A DNA stretch of 64,000 nucleotides from Phytoseiulus persimilis (taxonomy: Eukaryota; Arthropoda; Arachnida; Mesostigmata; Phytoseiidae). Location of the stretch: positions 9,982,001-10,046,000 of the forward strand of contig CM075103.1 in assembly GCA_037576195.1 (NCBI GenBank), read 5' to 3'. The notes below the pieces were generated by a model. That model made no database searches, had not been told where the DNA came from, and saw only the letters and a program-made list of their open reading frames with translations. This document shows positions 14,001 through 27,480 of this stretch, piece after piece; the first letter of the stretch is position 1, and every line of letters begins with the position of its first letter. A program made the position numbers and the translations under genes.

Positions 14001-17000
14001 GTTCGGGCCGCCGACTGTCTTTAGAGTGAGATCGCTTCGCGACCCGCGTCGCAGGAGACCAACTTTCGCATTCTTGTGGGCCATTAGTGACTGACTGACT
14101 GTTGCAGGAACGACTCAATGACTGACTACCTGACTGAAGGGACGAACCAATAAGTGAACCTATCGGTGCGCTCTTCCTCCTCGGGGTTTCACCTAGAAGT
14201 GGACATGGTTCGAGAGTTTCGGTGTTCTTGAGGGATTGATGTGTTGTATCTATTTCGGAAGAAGTATGTTTTCGCCGATGAAGAACTGTCTTCTACGAGG
14301 AGAAGGTTCTCCATGTATGATCGTTGCATAAACGACCCCGGCTCGCGCGATTAACGAGAAAAAAACTTCGACTCCGTTGAGCGTTGGAATAACGCTGGGA
14401 CGTTTTCCAATGCCGGAAAGTGGTGTTCACTACCAACGCCACAGTTCTTCTGGGTTCTAATAATTCCCCCGCGATCTTCACTCGCTCACCCATCACGCGC
14501 TTATCAGCGACGAGCCTGCGCCTCCCCTCGAACTGAGTCGTCTGGATTGGAACGACCTCGTATCGATAAGGAGCGACTTTGCATCCGAGGCAGCGCACGA
14601 CAGCATTGGCTCCGATGCGGGGGCGGTCGGATTCCTCGTCCATCTTCTTCTGTTTCTATTTCTTCTCCAGAAATGGGTGAAGGTTCGTTCAAACATTCCG
14701 GGGCTGCCGATGATGCCGGCATTCAGTTCATCTTATATTTTCTCGATGTTGGTCTTTTTCTCCATCTTCTCCTCCGCCGCTTAAATGAAGATAACCCTTC
14801 GCCATTGTCTTGGTGACCCGGGTAGCGAGGCGATCACGACGCCGGTCGGCCTGACTATGACTGTCGACATTCTCGCCCGCTTGCCCGTTCGTCCTGCAGT
14901 GCTTCCCTCCGCGGCTAATCCACCACCGTCCGAAGCGTAGATTTTCGCGGCCAATGATTTCTGTGTGTTTTTGGAGCTGCTTCTTTTGAACAGAAAGTCC
15001 GTGAACACCGCGAGTGAGAACGGTACCCGAACGTTTTGTTCGATCGAACGGTGCCGAAAGAAGGGTCCGGCCAAGAACGGGCGTCAGTTGATTTCGTCGC
15101 CATAGTCGTTCGTGATGCTACGAGATCGATGCCTCATGGCCCGCCTCATTGATCCAAGGCATTCGAATGGGGGCTCCACGATCTTCCTTGGATCTCTACG
15201 CACGCATCCCCTTCTCCGCAGCCGTTCGGCCCGGTGCACCGATAGGACCGAGGAGGCCATAGAACGGAGTCGATTGGCGAAGCTGTTGCTCCTTCACGAG
15301 GAATCGATTTCCTCCGACAACGGCGCCCGTTCTCTGATTGTCTAACCTGATGGTTCGAAATACCGTAGCGGACGATGTCACACGTTATTCCTTGATAGAA
15401 TGCGTCGGACAGCCTTTGCGGAGGTATCAATTAGATCGTTGATTTTAATTTATGCTAACAGCATGTTTTGTTCTGCTCCATCCTCGACCCCGTTACATTT
15501 TCTTTGCCGGTGACTGCCAGTCGCGTTCTTGTGCGACTTGAGTCCGTGAGGCTTTTCTTTCGAAGACACGCGGAGCGTGACGCCTATCTATACGTACAAT
15601 TGGAAGCCTGCGCTATTATCATATCATCATTATCAAATAATAGCGCGGCCTAATCGTCGCGCAACGTACCTCGGAGTTGTCCACGGCGACTGCTTTTGGG
15701 CGTCACTCCTCGGCCTTCTGTTTGAATTTTCGACGCTCCATTCCTTCCCCCTCAATCCGATGAATTGAGGTAAGCGAATGTTCCCACGGGGAATCACAGC
15801 GATTCCCTCCGCGGAAACTCCTTGCTGCTTTCGAGTAGAGGACTCTGATCAATCATTCGCGAAATTCGAGGGTCGGTCGGACGTAGTGGTCACTCCTTGT
15901 CCTTCAAACCTCTCGGTGCTCCGGACCCCGGCAGACATCCTGTGTCATTCCGTTGCTCAGAAGCTCTAGAAGCCTCCTGACCACAGACCAAGGAGGTTCC
16001 CACCGCAGAATGGGTCCGCAAGTTTTGGTGAGAAACACAACTTTCTCTCGCGCGGGACAAGCGATTTGGAGAGGATGAATCGGGAATCCAAATTTCGACT
16101 GGGAATGAGAGGAATGCGGCGCCGCTCCGAATCGTGTCTCAAATGGAGTGGTCGGGCGCCAGAAGCAAGCGCTGAGTTCCGAGACCTCGTCGGCTCGTTT
16201 GCTCGAAGTGGAAAGCTTCCCCCGGGGAAAATTTTCGCACAATCAGTCTCCCCGATTCTGTGGATTCTCGCCGTGAAATAGCAAAACTTGGACAACCAAA
16301 CTGAGTACCACGCCGTTGGTGATCATGTTCCGTCGACTTTGCTTTCTTATCTTCTTACTCACTCGTTGCGAGACCTTTTCGGGTTTGGTTTTCCCGTTCG
16401 CTGCCGCACTCTCCCATTCCATCTGTTCTGCGACTCCCGTCGTTGGGGAATCGAGCGAGCTAAGAGCGCTGCCTCTGTTTCCCGACATCATCTGTTTCGG
16501 ACTCGGAGCAAACTTGGAGAGCTCCCAATCGGAATTCGCGGAGAGGCATTCCGTTGCCTCCGATCGCGAGTTCCGGCCAAACATTCCGGATGCCGGAGCT
16601 CTACTCTGATCCTAGCTGCATCGTGGAATTGTTCTCACCGTTCATCAACAGTGATGCTATCTATCGACGGTTCATCCTGTGCCGTATCGTTCGTTGCCGC
16701 GGGCGTTGTTGTCGCTGAGATGTTGTGGCGATACACGTCGCTTTACAAAAAGCCACTAATAGCTCCGTACGATCACAGAAAACAGAACTCGCGTTTTTTT
16801 CTACGAAGCGTCGACCCGGTGAGAGGACCGGCTCTGAAGTACCCTCTGATTGCTCAACTGCGGGGGACGAGAGGAAGATGCCAGGAGCGGGAGTTTCTGT
16901 CCCAGTATGGCCCTTCTTCTATCTTAATGTCAAACTGAGTCCTTGTCAACACGAACGTTGGTTCGTTCTCGGAAACGCATCGATTCTCCAACCCGCGACC

Positions 17001-20000
17001 GCCCCAGGCTGCGAAGAGTTCCCCGTGTGGAGGTTACTGTTCTTGAACGAGGGGTTCCAGCCTCAGAACCGGAGCTCTATGTCGGAGAACGTCCAGGGAC
17101 CGTTCTATCCAATCATTCAACCGGTCGTGGATGCTGAGGGAGAACTCAGCAGTGTGACTTGCGGCATGACGAGACGGGAGGAGATGACGAGTGCCGGGGA
17201 AGAGACAAAGGAAGCGATACGAAAGAAACGCCGAAAAAACAGACTGAGAACAGGCCATTGGCTAACAGCACTCTGGACACGAGCGCGCATTGGAGAGAGC
17301 TTAAGGCTGACCATCGTAAAAACAAGAAGAAGAGCGAAAAACACGAGAGCAAGAAAGAAAAAACGGAGAAAAAAGCCGAAAATAGATTTTTACGAATTTT
17401 TGTGTTTACGCGGATGTAGTCGCCGTGAGTGAGTGAGCGGACGAGTCTTTTGTTGTGTTGTGGTCGCTCGTCGTTCGAGTTAATCCCACCTCGGTCCGAG
17501 GAGCGCGCTGCGGTGCTCATTTAGTCGTTATGACTGCTCGCTCGTATGACCGGATTCCTCTTCTTTCTTTATTATCATTTTACTCTGCTTTTCCACGACC
17601 CCCAAGCCCATTCTCAGAGATCGCCAACTCACGATCATTCACAGAACGCGCGACGCCAACAGCAGTCCATTGATCCGGTTTTCCGGCGACCTCTGGTTTC
17701 GCCCTCTGCGCGGATCGTTGACATCTCTTGATTCCCTGATCCGGTCCTGATGAAGGCGTGATTCCTGAAAAACCTCTAAGGAGTCACGACTGAGCGCGGG
17801 AAAGAGCTGCGGCGGATTCTCTCCCAGAAGCTCAGAAAATGTCTGGAGCTCGGACCTTCCTACCGTTGTTCGAGCTTTCAACAATACATGAACATTAATC
17901 CCCTCGATTTTTTGAGAGCTTCCCATTCAGCTCGCGTCGCTCTCGTTTTTTCTCATCTCTCTCCGGCGAGAATCCGAGTTCAGATGTGTGTTATAGGTCG
18001 AGCAATTTGTGCGTCGACGGACGATGTTCTGTGAACAAAGCTGCATCATTGTGAAACGAGAGTGAGACTCTCGAAAAAAACAAGCTACGAGACCATTCGC
18101 ACCTCCACTGGTAAATAATGGTGCATTTCACACTTTTTGTGCTTAAAGACAGTCAGCGGAGGAAATTATCGCTGGAGAACGTCGTCACAGAGAAAGTCAC
18201 TGAATGAACCGACGAGTGAATGGAATCGACCGGGAGTAGGGTCGAGTCGTTTCCGAGCACAACTGGAAAGAGAACCGACGGGAAGATAGTACGGGAGATA
18301 GGCCGAGAGATCCTACAGATGCTTTCGTCGCTTCTTCGATTTTCGCTCAACGATTCGCATTCCAGCATTCGTCGTAGGAAGTCATCGGTTGTCTCCTCTG
18401 AGCCGCGTGGCGCCCGCTCGCGAATCGAGCATCTCAGGAGCCCGCGAACCCGGCCCCAGACGAAGCGAACCGACGCTGCGGCACCCTCGGTTTCGTCCTG
18501 AACACGAATTTCTCGTTGATCGCTCCCATCCCAAGCCGCCGACGTCGTTCATCCTCGAGGTCCATGTCGGGAATCCGGAGACAGCGGGAACCGCCGAGTC
18601 GTGAGGCGCGGGAATCGAGACTCGGTGGCGCCTGAGGAGCTCCTGAGTCCACCGCGATGAGCACACGTTCGGTGCGGGGCTTCACGAGCCGAGACGCGGT
18701 CGCGCGCCCACAGCGGTGACACTGAGCGTATTTTTGTCTTCAGTGGCGGGTGTCTCCATTAAGTCAAATCTTGTGGCAGGCGGTCGTCTCCGCATCTTCA
18801 CGTCTCCTCGTTTGACGTGGGTCGTGTGTCGTTAGATTTCCAATGGATCGACGACGCTGCTGCCGTCGAAGCAGAGGAAGAACCTAGCCGGCGATGAAAC
18901 GACCGATGGACCGAGCGAAAGACCAAGCCCAGCTCTTTATGAAGATCGACCACCGCCAGCACCAACACCACCGATGTTGCTTTCGCTACTCCTCCTCCTC
19001 CAGCTTCTCCCCATCTTCAGATCTTGAAGACTACGACGATGATGATGGAGATGAGACGACGTCGATGATGATCACCGTGAAGATGCCGTTAACAGTCAGG
19101 GTGAGACGGCTGTTATCGTCGCTTCGATGACTGTGGCTAATGTGCTGCTGCTGATGATGATGATGATTGTGGCTAGGAAAGGATCCGCGCTGGAGCGGGG
19201 ACGCGGACATCCCCAAACACCCCGATTTCGAGAGAGAAAAAGCGAGATACCCGCTGGAATGAGCCACAGGCCAGAGAAGATTGGAACTGATCCACGGTCG
19301 AACGCTGTCCGACATGGCCAACTTTCTCGCCGAACGATTCTCTGGTCTACATAGAGTCAAACAGCAGCGCTCTGAATGCGTTGTCGTTCGTGGTGAAGTC
19401 GTTTCCGCCCCTTTCATTTACGTCGTCCACCTCTCTGCGCCAAACGTCGTCGTCGTGGACTTTATGATTCTGCTTAGGGATCAGCAGAGGCTGGGCTGCA
19501 AACGAACGCAGCGAAAAACCAAGCTAGCTACCGTCGGAGAACTGACCAGGCGAGCAAGAGAGCGACTTGTGGCCCTCTGGCCGAGAAGACTCGCGTGATC
19601 ACCCGAAGTTTCTGAAGTCGAAAACTTTTCACAAAGTTCACAGCAGCGACGGCTTCTGCGGCAGCAACGATGACGTCCAAGTTGTGCTGAAACTCGTTCC
19701 CTTGACCGCATCTCGGAGATCCAACGGCCCGATAACTCCAGGTTATCTTCACTCTCTTTTGACATCAGCGATTCGCGAGGAAGTAGAAAAAAACTTGTAC
19801 TTCAATGTATGTACTCACGTTGGAGTTACGCGATTCACCATCGCTCCCAGGAGGACAGTGACCGTGGAATTTAACAGACAGATAAAGCTCGCCGCGAAGC
19901 ATCGTCCAAAGGATTGTAGAGAGCAGCTTTCTCGAGGACGAGACAATTCATCAGAGATTCAGCGGGGCCGCGGATTTTTGTTGTGCAGCCCTGGTTGTTC

Positions 20001-20364
20001 TCTGATGGTAGTACCTCTCAACAACCTCGGGGATGCGTCCACGTTCGACTATCGACGAATTCTTCGGACGAGAGCCGATTCCGCGAATTAATCGACCGGG
20101 AACCACCGAGGATCATGTATCGGATTCGTGTTTGACGACAAGAGGTGTTCCCGGAGACGAATTACTCCAACGGAAGAGGCGCCTGGGAACATCTTCAGTA
20201 AGCTTCTTCGATCCTGGTCTTTTAAACTCATTGATCTCGACTCGCTGATTCAAGGGGAGGGTCCTGAGTTCGTGCGCTAATCTCCCTCAGAATCTCACTT
20301 ACGGTGGGATGACGATAATGATGATCTTGCTGATCATGACTCAACTGCTGCAGCTGTATGTTAA

Positions 20365-20382
20365 GTGCTGTAGGTACAGCAC
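20365..20382. repeat. Short perfect inverted repeat (8-bp arms, 2-base spacer)
   Basis: GTGCTGTA and its exact reverse complement TACAGCAC are separated by GG. Eight-base perfect arms are expected a few times in a window this long, so no function is claimed. It is recorded as a structural landmark only. Confidence 0.6.
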
Positions 20383-23300
20383 GCGCGGTTCTGCCTGAAC
20401 TACAGCAGAAAACCAAATTCTCGACCGTCTCGGGCCTGTCGGTCAGCTGGCGTGACGCTCTCCCCTCCCCACCTAAGATGCTTTCAGATCGTTATCAGCA
20501 CATTTTTCAGAACTTATTTATCGAGAACAAATCTCGTCCCTGAATCTTTGAAGCTCGACTCCGCTTCACACGCGCATTCGGGGCCTAAAACAGAGGAGGG
20601 GAAAAAGAGAATGGACGGCGAATGTCAAATTGATGTTTTTTCCATCGCATAGCTCTCGGTTCGTTACGTACGTCAGATTGTTGAGAATCGTTCGGTACCA
20701 CTTTGGTTCTCTGGCGGTTTCCCCCAGAGTTTTCTTCTGCTTTTTCGGCTCCGATTTTCGCAGGAATGCCGACGCCAGCTTGATTTCTCGTTCTTCTCCG
20801 CTCGTTCTCTGCTAATTTGACGTCTTTCCTCTCACTTAGTCCAACAGTTTAATCTTGTCAGTTGTGAGGCGGTATCTCACAACGGTCTACCGCCGCACAT
20901 TCGGCCTGATTCGGTGTCGAACGGCAGCAACGCCGCAGTCCACATGAAGCGAACGAGCAAGCCGGGCTGCGGACGGCTTGTGCTAAATGTTCGATTAAGA
21001 CTCCATTTACGCCTACGAGATGTCGGCTCTGAAGAGGAGGGTGCCCAACGCAGACACAGAATCGTTTATGCTCTAGCAGTGATTGGGCTTTCGCATCGGA
21101 ATTCGTTGTGGCTTCGATTCAGACCCTCGATATGCCGGATTGTGCGACAATGCCCCGTGCCAACATGAAGAAAGGAACCGCGGTTCAATGCTGAAATGGA
21201 GCCGACTGAACTTTTCTATGTAAATCAGAAGGGAGGCTGCCTGAAACGTCGTCGAGCGGGAACTCATTGTCGAGCCTCGGTGCGGTCGGAGCTTCTGAGT
21301 TCCAGACGAGCACCTGTTAGCAACCTGAGCCGACACCTGGCATCCCTTCACTCATCCGTGGACGACGCTGATCGTTCTGAGCCGATAAGTTCGATAAACG
21401 TATCGTGTCCCCAATTTTCAATGTCGCCAAACTCGTCCGGCGTCGCAACGACCTGTATGTCTGTCTAGCGCACTGTAATGGTTCTGGCAATGGTTGTAGA
21501 AGCGCCGGTGATGGTGTCGGCGGCGGCGGCTTTCGGGTGTTCCAGTTGGCTAGTGGGATCATCTATCTTGAAGCGTGTTAGCTAGACTACGAGACGAAAA
21601 GCTTTAAGTGTGCGTGTGAGAAAAAAAGCGCTTCATTTGGAGGCAGGCGAGACAGCGCGAAAGGTGTGGAAGTGAAATGCAGTGTATGTGTCAAAAAATG
21701 ATCCATCCGAAACACAACGAGCCCGTCTGGATGTGTTGTTACGCTTTCGAAGGCGCCGCACATAGACTCCTTCTATATGGACGTCATCTATTTGCCCTTT
21801 CCATCCATTTGTTTGTTCGTTTGTCTGACAACTGCTTCAGTTTTTTTTTGTCAGCTGGTATGCTTGTTTGCCTAGTATGTAGAAGAATGGAAGCGCATCC
21901 CTGGCCGGAGGGGCCGGCGAGGAACAAGATTTTTAACCAGGTCGAACACAATTCATCGTAAACATGAATTTATTTCATTTCTAAAATAGTCTGTTCTATT
22001 GCGTGAGTTTCTCGGTACCGGCAGTGCCGGTGAGCGAAGCGGGGGGCTGCGAAGAATTGAACGGCGTGAGGCAAGCTCGAGCTCGAAACTCGGACTGTCT
22101 ACCTCGGCACTCATCTACGATGGCAGCACGTCAACTGGGTTCCAATCTGAGCCCTGCTGTCTCCCCTCGGAAAGTACCATCGTGTACCGGGAGCATTGCG
22201 GGGGAGTCTAATATTATGGCACTCTACAGGTCGAGCATGGAAACGAACTGTCGGAGGGTCGGAGTTCGTGTTGGAATTCCGTACTCCTAAACAACCAGGG
22301 AACGAGCACCCGACCAAGGAGCGAGTATTCGTCCGCGAGGTCGATGAAATGTATTTATAAGATATGTAGTCGGAACACAATGAATCTCGTTCAGCGCTCA
22401 CAAGTGGAGTTACTGAATGAGTCAGTCAGTCATCCCGGTAGGCAGCGGTTAGCAGCGCGACAGGTCGATGCGCTTGCGCGCCGACCGAGAGTGTTCACGC
22501 ACCGGTCGACAAGATGGATCCATCCATCAGGCTCTCCGGATAGACATGCGGACGACCGATCGCGAGAGTGGGATAGAGTCAGCCTCCTTGCGTCGAGGCG
22601 GTCCGCGCACCAAGCTCAAGGCATCAGAGCGAGCGCGAGACGAGCACAACACCAGGCGCGCGATCCGTTTCGAGAGCGGCTAGCAACAAACACCGCCGGT
22701 GGAAACCGTGGCAAAAGAGGGTTTAACCTCTGAACACTTAAATCGCCATCAGCTATTTTCGCTCCAATACTACCTAGCAGAACCTGGTGGAGGTTTTTCG
22801 AACAGGCGAACCTGGAAGGGCGTTTCAAGGACCTGGGTGATCTCCGAGAGCCACGATTCGTCGTCGGAAACTTGGAATCAAAGCGAAGGCGAACGCAGGA
22901 GGAGAACCGACCCCTCCCCCCCTTCCCTGCACACACAATCCAAAAAAATCATCGTATACAGGACTGACGTCGAGAATGCCGCCGAACGACGCGTCGTGAG
23001 CTGCGGGGTCGCGACAGGTCACCCAACCTAGGACCGATACCTTCCAGCCGGCCAACCTGCCGATCGACTGCTGCCGCTTCATCGGCGAAATGCTTCACCG
23101 ATCATGCGTTCGTTCGTTCGCTTGTTCGGGTAACGGAGAACAACGAGAAGCCAGAAACGGCGGGCGACAGACATGTTACGTTTCAGACGTACTGTTACGG
23201 TGCGTGTCGCGTAGCTAGCTCTCCGTTGAAGTTGGCTTCGTTCATTGGGATGTCCACGTCGGCCCCACCAAAGGAAGCAGCCGCGGCTCAGTAAACGGCA

Positions 23301-23605
23301 TCAGTGTCATCATCGGGATCGGTTCTGTAGGTCTTGATTGGTAATTCACGGGGTGATTTGACGTTTTCATGAGCCGCAGTATCACCCATGATCACCGCAG
23401 TTGTTACCCGGCAACTTCGTTCGGATCGGGTTCCAAATTGAGGTTCACATGTAATGCTGTGAGTGCTGAATCCAGATGCATCGACATCGGGTTCGGATCT
23501 CGCCGGAATCCGGCTTTGAGACTTCGCGGCTAGCGCGGTCGCCATCACGAATTCTTCGGGAGCTCGGTTCAGATGTCTTTCGAGCAGATGCCGGGTTGTT
23601 TATGT

Positions 23606-23755
23606 CGGGCTGATGCCTTGGTGTACGTTTCGGGCTGATGCCTCGGTGTACGTTTCGGGCTGATGCCTTGGTGTACGTTTCGGGCTGATGCCTTGGTGTA
23701 CGTTTCGGGCTGATGCATTGGTGTTAGTTTCGGGCAGATGCCTTGGTGAACATTT
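23606..23755. repeat. 25-bp minisatellite, six copies
   Basis: Six head-to-tail copies of a 25-base unit start at 23606, 23631, 23656, 23681, 23706 and 23731. A partial seventh (CGGGC) starts at 23756. Each full unit starts CGGGC(T/A)GATGC. Copies 1, 3 and 4 are identical, copy 2 differs by one base, and copies 5 and 6 carry a few substitutions. This graded decay towards the right edge is typical of a tandem array growing at one end. The unit length is not a multiple of three, yet the minus strand stays open through the array in more than one frame and gives repetitive peptides (HQPETYTKAS-like). I read these as by-products, not as a repeat protein. Confidence 0.95.
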
Positions 23756-26700
23756 CGGGCCTCTGAAGCAGCAGAGGCACTCGCCTCCCGAGGGTTCGTG
23801 AGTGCCTGAGAACCCGAAATATCCATGGAAACAATGACGCATACTCAATTCCTCTTTCTCGGTTCCAGGTAAGACCAATGAGCTAAGGCACTCCGAATGT
23901 GCAGCATTCAGAGACCCCGGAATTTCTTCGTGAGTTAGCGAACCGAGACGATAATCGGGATGATAACAAGCTCCGCGATCGATAGGCGTCGCATGAGAAT
24001 ATGAGGGCTTCGATCATGTAACCGGATCAAGTGAGCTATGGCCTCCGAACTCATTGTAACTGGTTCGGGTCGTGGACGCCCGGTCGTGGTCGTCATCGCT
24101 CCGCGTTGCTGGAGCCGGTCATTTAGCGCGGGACTGAATCTATTTTGCCTCGGAAACTATTTGCCCTGCTCCGATGAGCCACCAAGTCAGAAGAAAAAAT
24201 CCAGCGGAGTTGGCGAAGAGACAGGTTGTCGTAGCTCACGACTCGGTGCGTCGGTCGTAGCGACGGATATTTTTTTGTTAATGGCTCACTGCTCTCAATG
24301 AGTGCAATCGGCCAGGTCACGATTCGGTGCCGCGGACGCTGTTGTTCTTCGGTGCCTTATCGAGCCGGTCAGTCACTCACTTATCCGCAGTTAGTTAAGA
24401 AGTACCATGGGAAGCGGACCGACGTCGGAGGTTCCGAAAAAGTGAGCGAAGCCCTCGACGATACCCGACGCCGAGTTTCCATCTCGTGTTTTGCCCCTGT
24501 CGAGAGTTCTTGATCTGGAACAGTGATTCATAAGTACCGGGTTGCAACTCTGACAGCGAAGGGAGTGGATAAGATCGCAGAGGAGAAAACCGGGGGAGGG
24601 GGAGTATGACGACCGGACACGAGCCACGGCCAGCCAGTAATTACTTTGTGAACAGCAAAGACATCTTCAGACTGATGACAAGAAACAGAAACGTTATCTG
24701 ACAGCGCAAACAGGGGAAACGGCTCGGCTGGAAAGGTTACACAGCCGGGTACTTGGAATGTCGAGCGACGCTCATGTTGACCAAGTGACTGTGCATCTCA
24801 AAACTCCGCCAGGCTGCAATGGAGCCACAAGTGAAGCGGCAGGAGGTTCGTGGCACTTCATCATCAGAGACGTCACTCAATTAGTTACGCGCTTTTCCAT
24901 ATTGCACTGAGCACGTGGTGCCCTTTAATTATCCGAGTAATTTAGCGAGAACCTGTCGTTCAGAGTAAACGCGCTCTCTGGCAGACCGAAGACAAGACTA
25001 TAATTCTCAACACCTTCGGAGGCGCGGTCGCGGCCGGTCCATCTTCTCATATTCTGTTCCGTGAGATCGTTGACGGAACGCTCAACGAGTTCGTCTGAGG
25101 AGTTTCGGTTTGAAGAAGACGCGCCACTAATTCGAGCGGGAACCGTGAGAAGATAAATCAAGTTCAAAACTTGGACCGCATGCGAAGCGAGCGAGGCCAC
25201 GAGCGGGCAACTCCTTGATTCGATGAGGAGAACTCGCTGACGTTATTGGGAATCCATCACCTCGCTGAGGGTGAAGCACCAACTCGTTGCGCGCTTGAGT
25301 GGGAGTCCGTCTCGCGCGTTGCTCGAAAGCCTTTTTTTCACAACGACACTCACAGAATTCTTCTGGGGTCGTCTGAGGCGTTTGTTCAAGCGCAGCGTCC
25401 TGTTTCATTAGTTGGAGCAGGCTCTTGATTAGATAATTTTTCATGTTTGTTCCGTGAACACAAGCTTGAGACCCAGTATGGCTGAGATCGCAGCTGCTTC
25501 TTCGATTCTCCGAGGGTCTTGGAACTGCTCCCGCTATTTGTTCATCGTATAGCCCAATGATTGACACCTTTCTGACATTCTTCTACTCACCATGCGCTTC
25601 CCGATTCCTTCCTGATAATTCCGCATCAGTGAGATCTCGAAGAGAGACCGCGAATTAATTTCGACTTATTTTCCAAGACTGCGATTCGCGTTTCCGTCAG
25701 GGCGTCCTGTTCATCGCCTTCCGCGCTCATTCGTCCGCTCTTTTTCAACGGATTCTCTCGCTTTCGACGATGGTGCCTCGTACGTGGATGTGACGGAAAA
25801 AGTATTCTACCTGTGAAATGCATAGATTGGTCAATATTTGGGCGTGCCGGTGACATTTCAGTCGGCGAGTCCATCCGTTCAAGGATTTGCCCATTCATGG
25901 ATCAATCCATCCCTTGGGCCATCTACGGGCCTATTGAAATGTTCTGTCCGGTCGTTCACGCCTAAAAAAGAATTCCAACGGCCGCCATCGTCTTTCTGCA
26001 TTGCGAATCTCGAAAGTTCAGAAGTTCGTTCGACCGAAATCGGACCTGTGCCTTGTTTCCGATAGATTCTCTGACTCTGTCAGTTCCGGTGGATTCTGTT
26101 TGGATGTGGAGTGCATCGCCGACTGGGTAAGACTTTCCCCATCGGTGACGATGTCTCGAACTCGAATTCAGGACCGCAGCTCTCGAGCACTTCGCGGCAC
26201 CTCAGATGTCTGAAACTTTTACACGGAGGGACCTACAGGGGTCCTACTGCGCGATGCTGTGGACGTGAACTTCACAAGTGATCATGAAAAAATCGCTTTC
26301 ATTAGACTTGGTTCATCAGAAGTGTCGAAGCCGTTGCGTTAAGAGCCCACACCTCTGGTCGTCGATTTGGGAGTGGCCGCCGAAGGAGTTCCGTTGCGTT
26401 GCTTTAGTTGCCGACATCGATGCGGCCAAAGTTTTTACACCTAGAAACACGTTTGGCAAGAGCTTGTCAGGATTCGAAGCCTTCGCACGTCTTATGCAAT
26501 TTTTACTCAACCACTCCATCGACAGCGGGAAACTTACCCCTTCGTGATTTCGGAGATTTCTCCGCGATCTTGTCGAAGAATGCCCGCCAACGTTGTTGCT
26601 CGATTCTCCTCCTCCCGCTTCTCGCGCTCAATTCTTTCAACTGGAAACAGCCGATTGCTAAGCGTGGACCGTTCGATGTGAGGACGCAATATGCCTCATA

Positions 26701-27470
26701 CTTTCGCTCCATTAGAGTAGAATCGTACGGCGTTCGATGTTACGATGATACACGAGCCGTTAATGATGGTCTTGGAATCGCGCGCCTCTCTGAAAATCTT
26801 CTCGCACATTATCAATCACCGGATTTGTCCCCTCTAATGACAAAGTCGCTTTCCGAAATTCTTTGCTGCGTCCACCTGATCCTGGCTCTGGAAATGAAGA
26901 CCAAAAAATTTCTTGTTTCCGAAGTTTCAACCTGCGGCTCTCGATCCATTCTCTGGCTAAACTCTCTTCGAGATGTGAGCTTTCTCGAGCCCGTTCGTCC
27001 TCGGCCTACATCGGAGGGACTTCGCGCGGGACGCGGGAACCACGGCCGACGCTCTGATTCCCGCAAAATCTGCTCCTACGAGAACGTAGAGTGCCGTGGC
27101 CGCAACGGCTAAGCTTCCACGTCAACGATATCCCTCCCGTCGACAGGAATATTCCCCTCGGTCGTTATTGTCTGGCCCTGCTCTTCATTTGCCAACCTGT
27201 GCTCTTCGGCTGCCGAACGCATTCCCGAAAAAGGCATCACTGCTCGAACCGATGATGAAGTCGTCTCACTGTTTATTGCCGTTGGCGTTGAATATTTCTT
27301 TAAACCGGACGAGCGAACAGCATCGGCGGCGTTACCGACTCAACCGGCGGTAACCACAGAACCAAGAACAAGAAAAAACAGAAAGCGAGCACTGAAGAGG
27401 GCCTCTCAAGTCACTTTGCTCCGAAACAGAAATCCCGTACGCAGTGAGAGAGGACTTGCGGGACGCGTCT

Positions 27471-27480
27471 GGGGGGGGGG
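27471..27480. repeat. Run of ten G
   Basis: A G homopolymer, followed by C and then GGGG. It could form a G-quadruplex-like structure with neighbouring G runs and is a likely place for sequencing length errors. Confidence 0.8.

Noticed and set aside
16725-17432. 235-codon plus-strand ORF with a Lys/Arg-rich end
   Set aside because: No family motif, it overlaps other open frames on both strands, and the basic end is low-complexity purine-rich DNA (AAGAAAG-like).
22017-22031. Short GC-rich palindrome ACCGGCA-G-TGCCGGT
   Set aside because: Seven-base arms are expected by chance in a window of this size and composition.
23569-23878. Repetitive minus-strand peptides resembling a repeat protein
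   Set aside because: They arise from a 25-bp minisatellite; the unit is not a multiple of three and the frames shift between copies.
25127-25567. 146-codon minus-strand ORF with a fairly natural composition (EEFCECRCEKKAF)
   Set aside because: It starts with GTG rather than ATG, has no splice sites checked in phase with another exon, and matches no family I know.
26408-27112. 234-codon plus-strand ORF
   Set aside because: No recognisable domain, signal or repeat; competing ORFs exist on both strands. It may be worth a database search but cannot be supported by sight.
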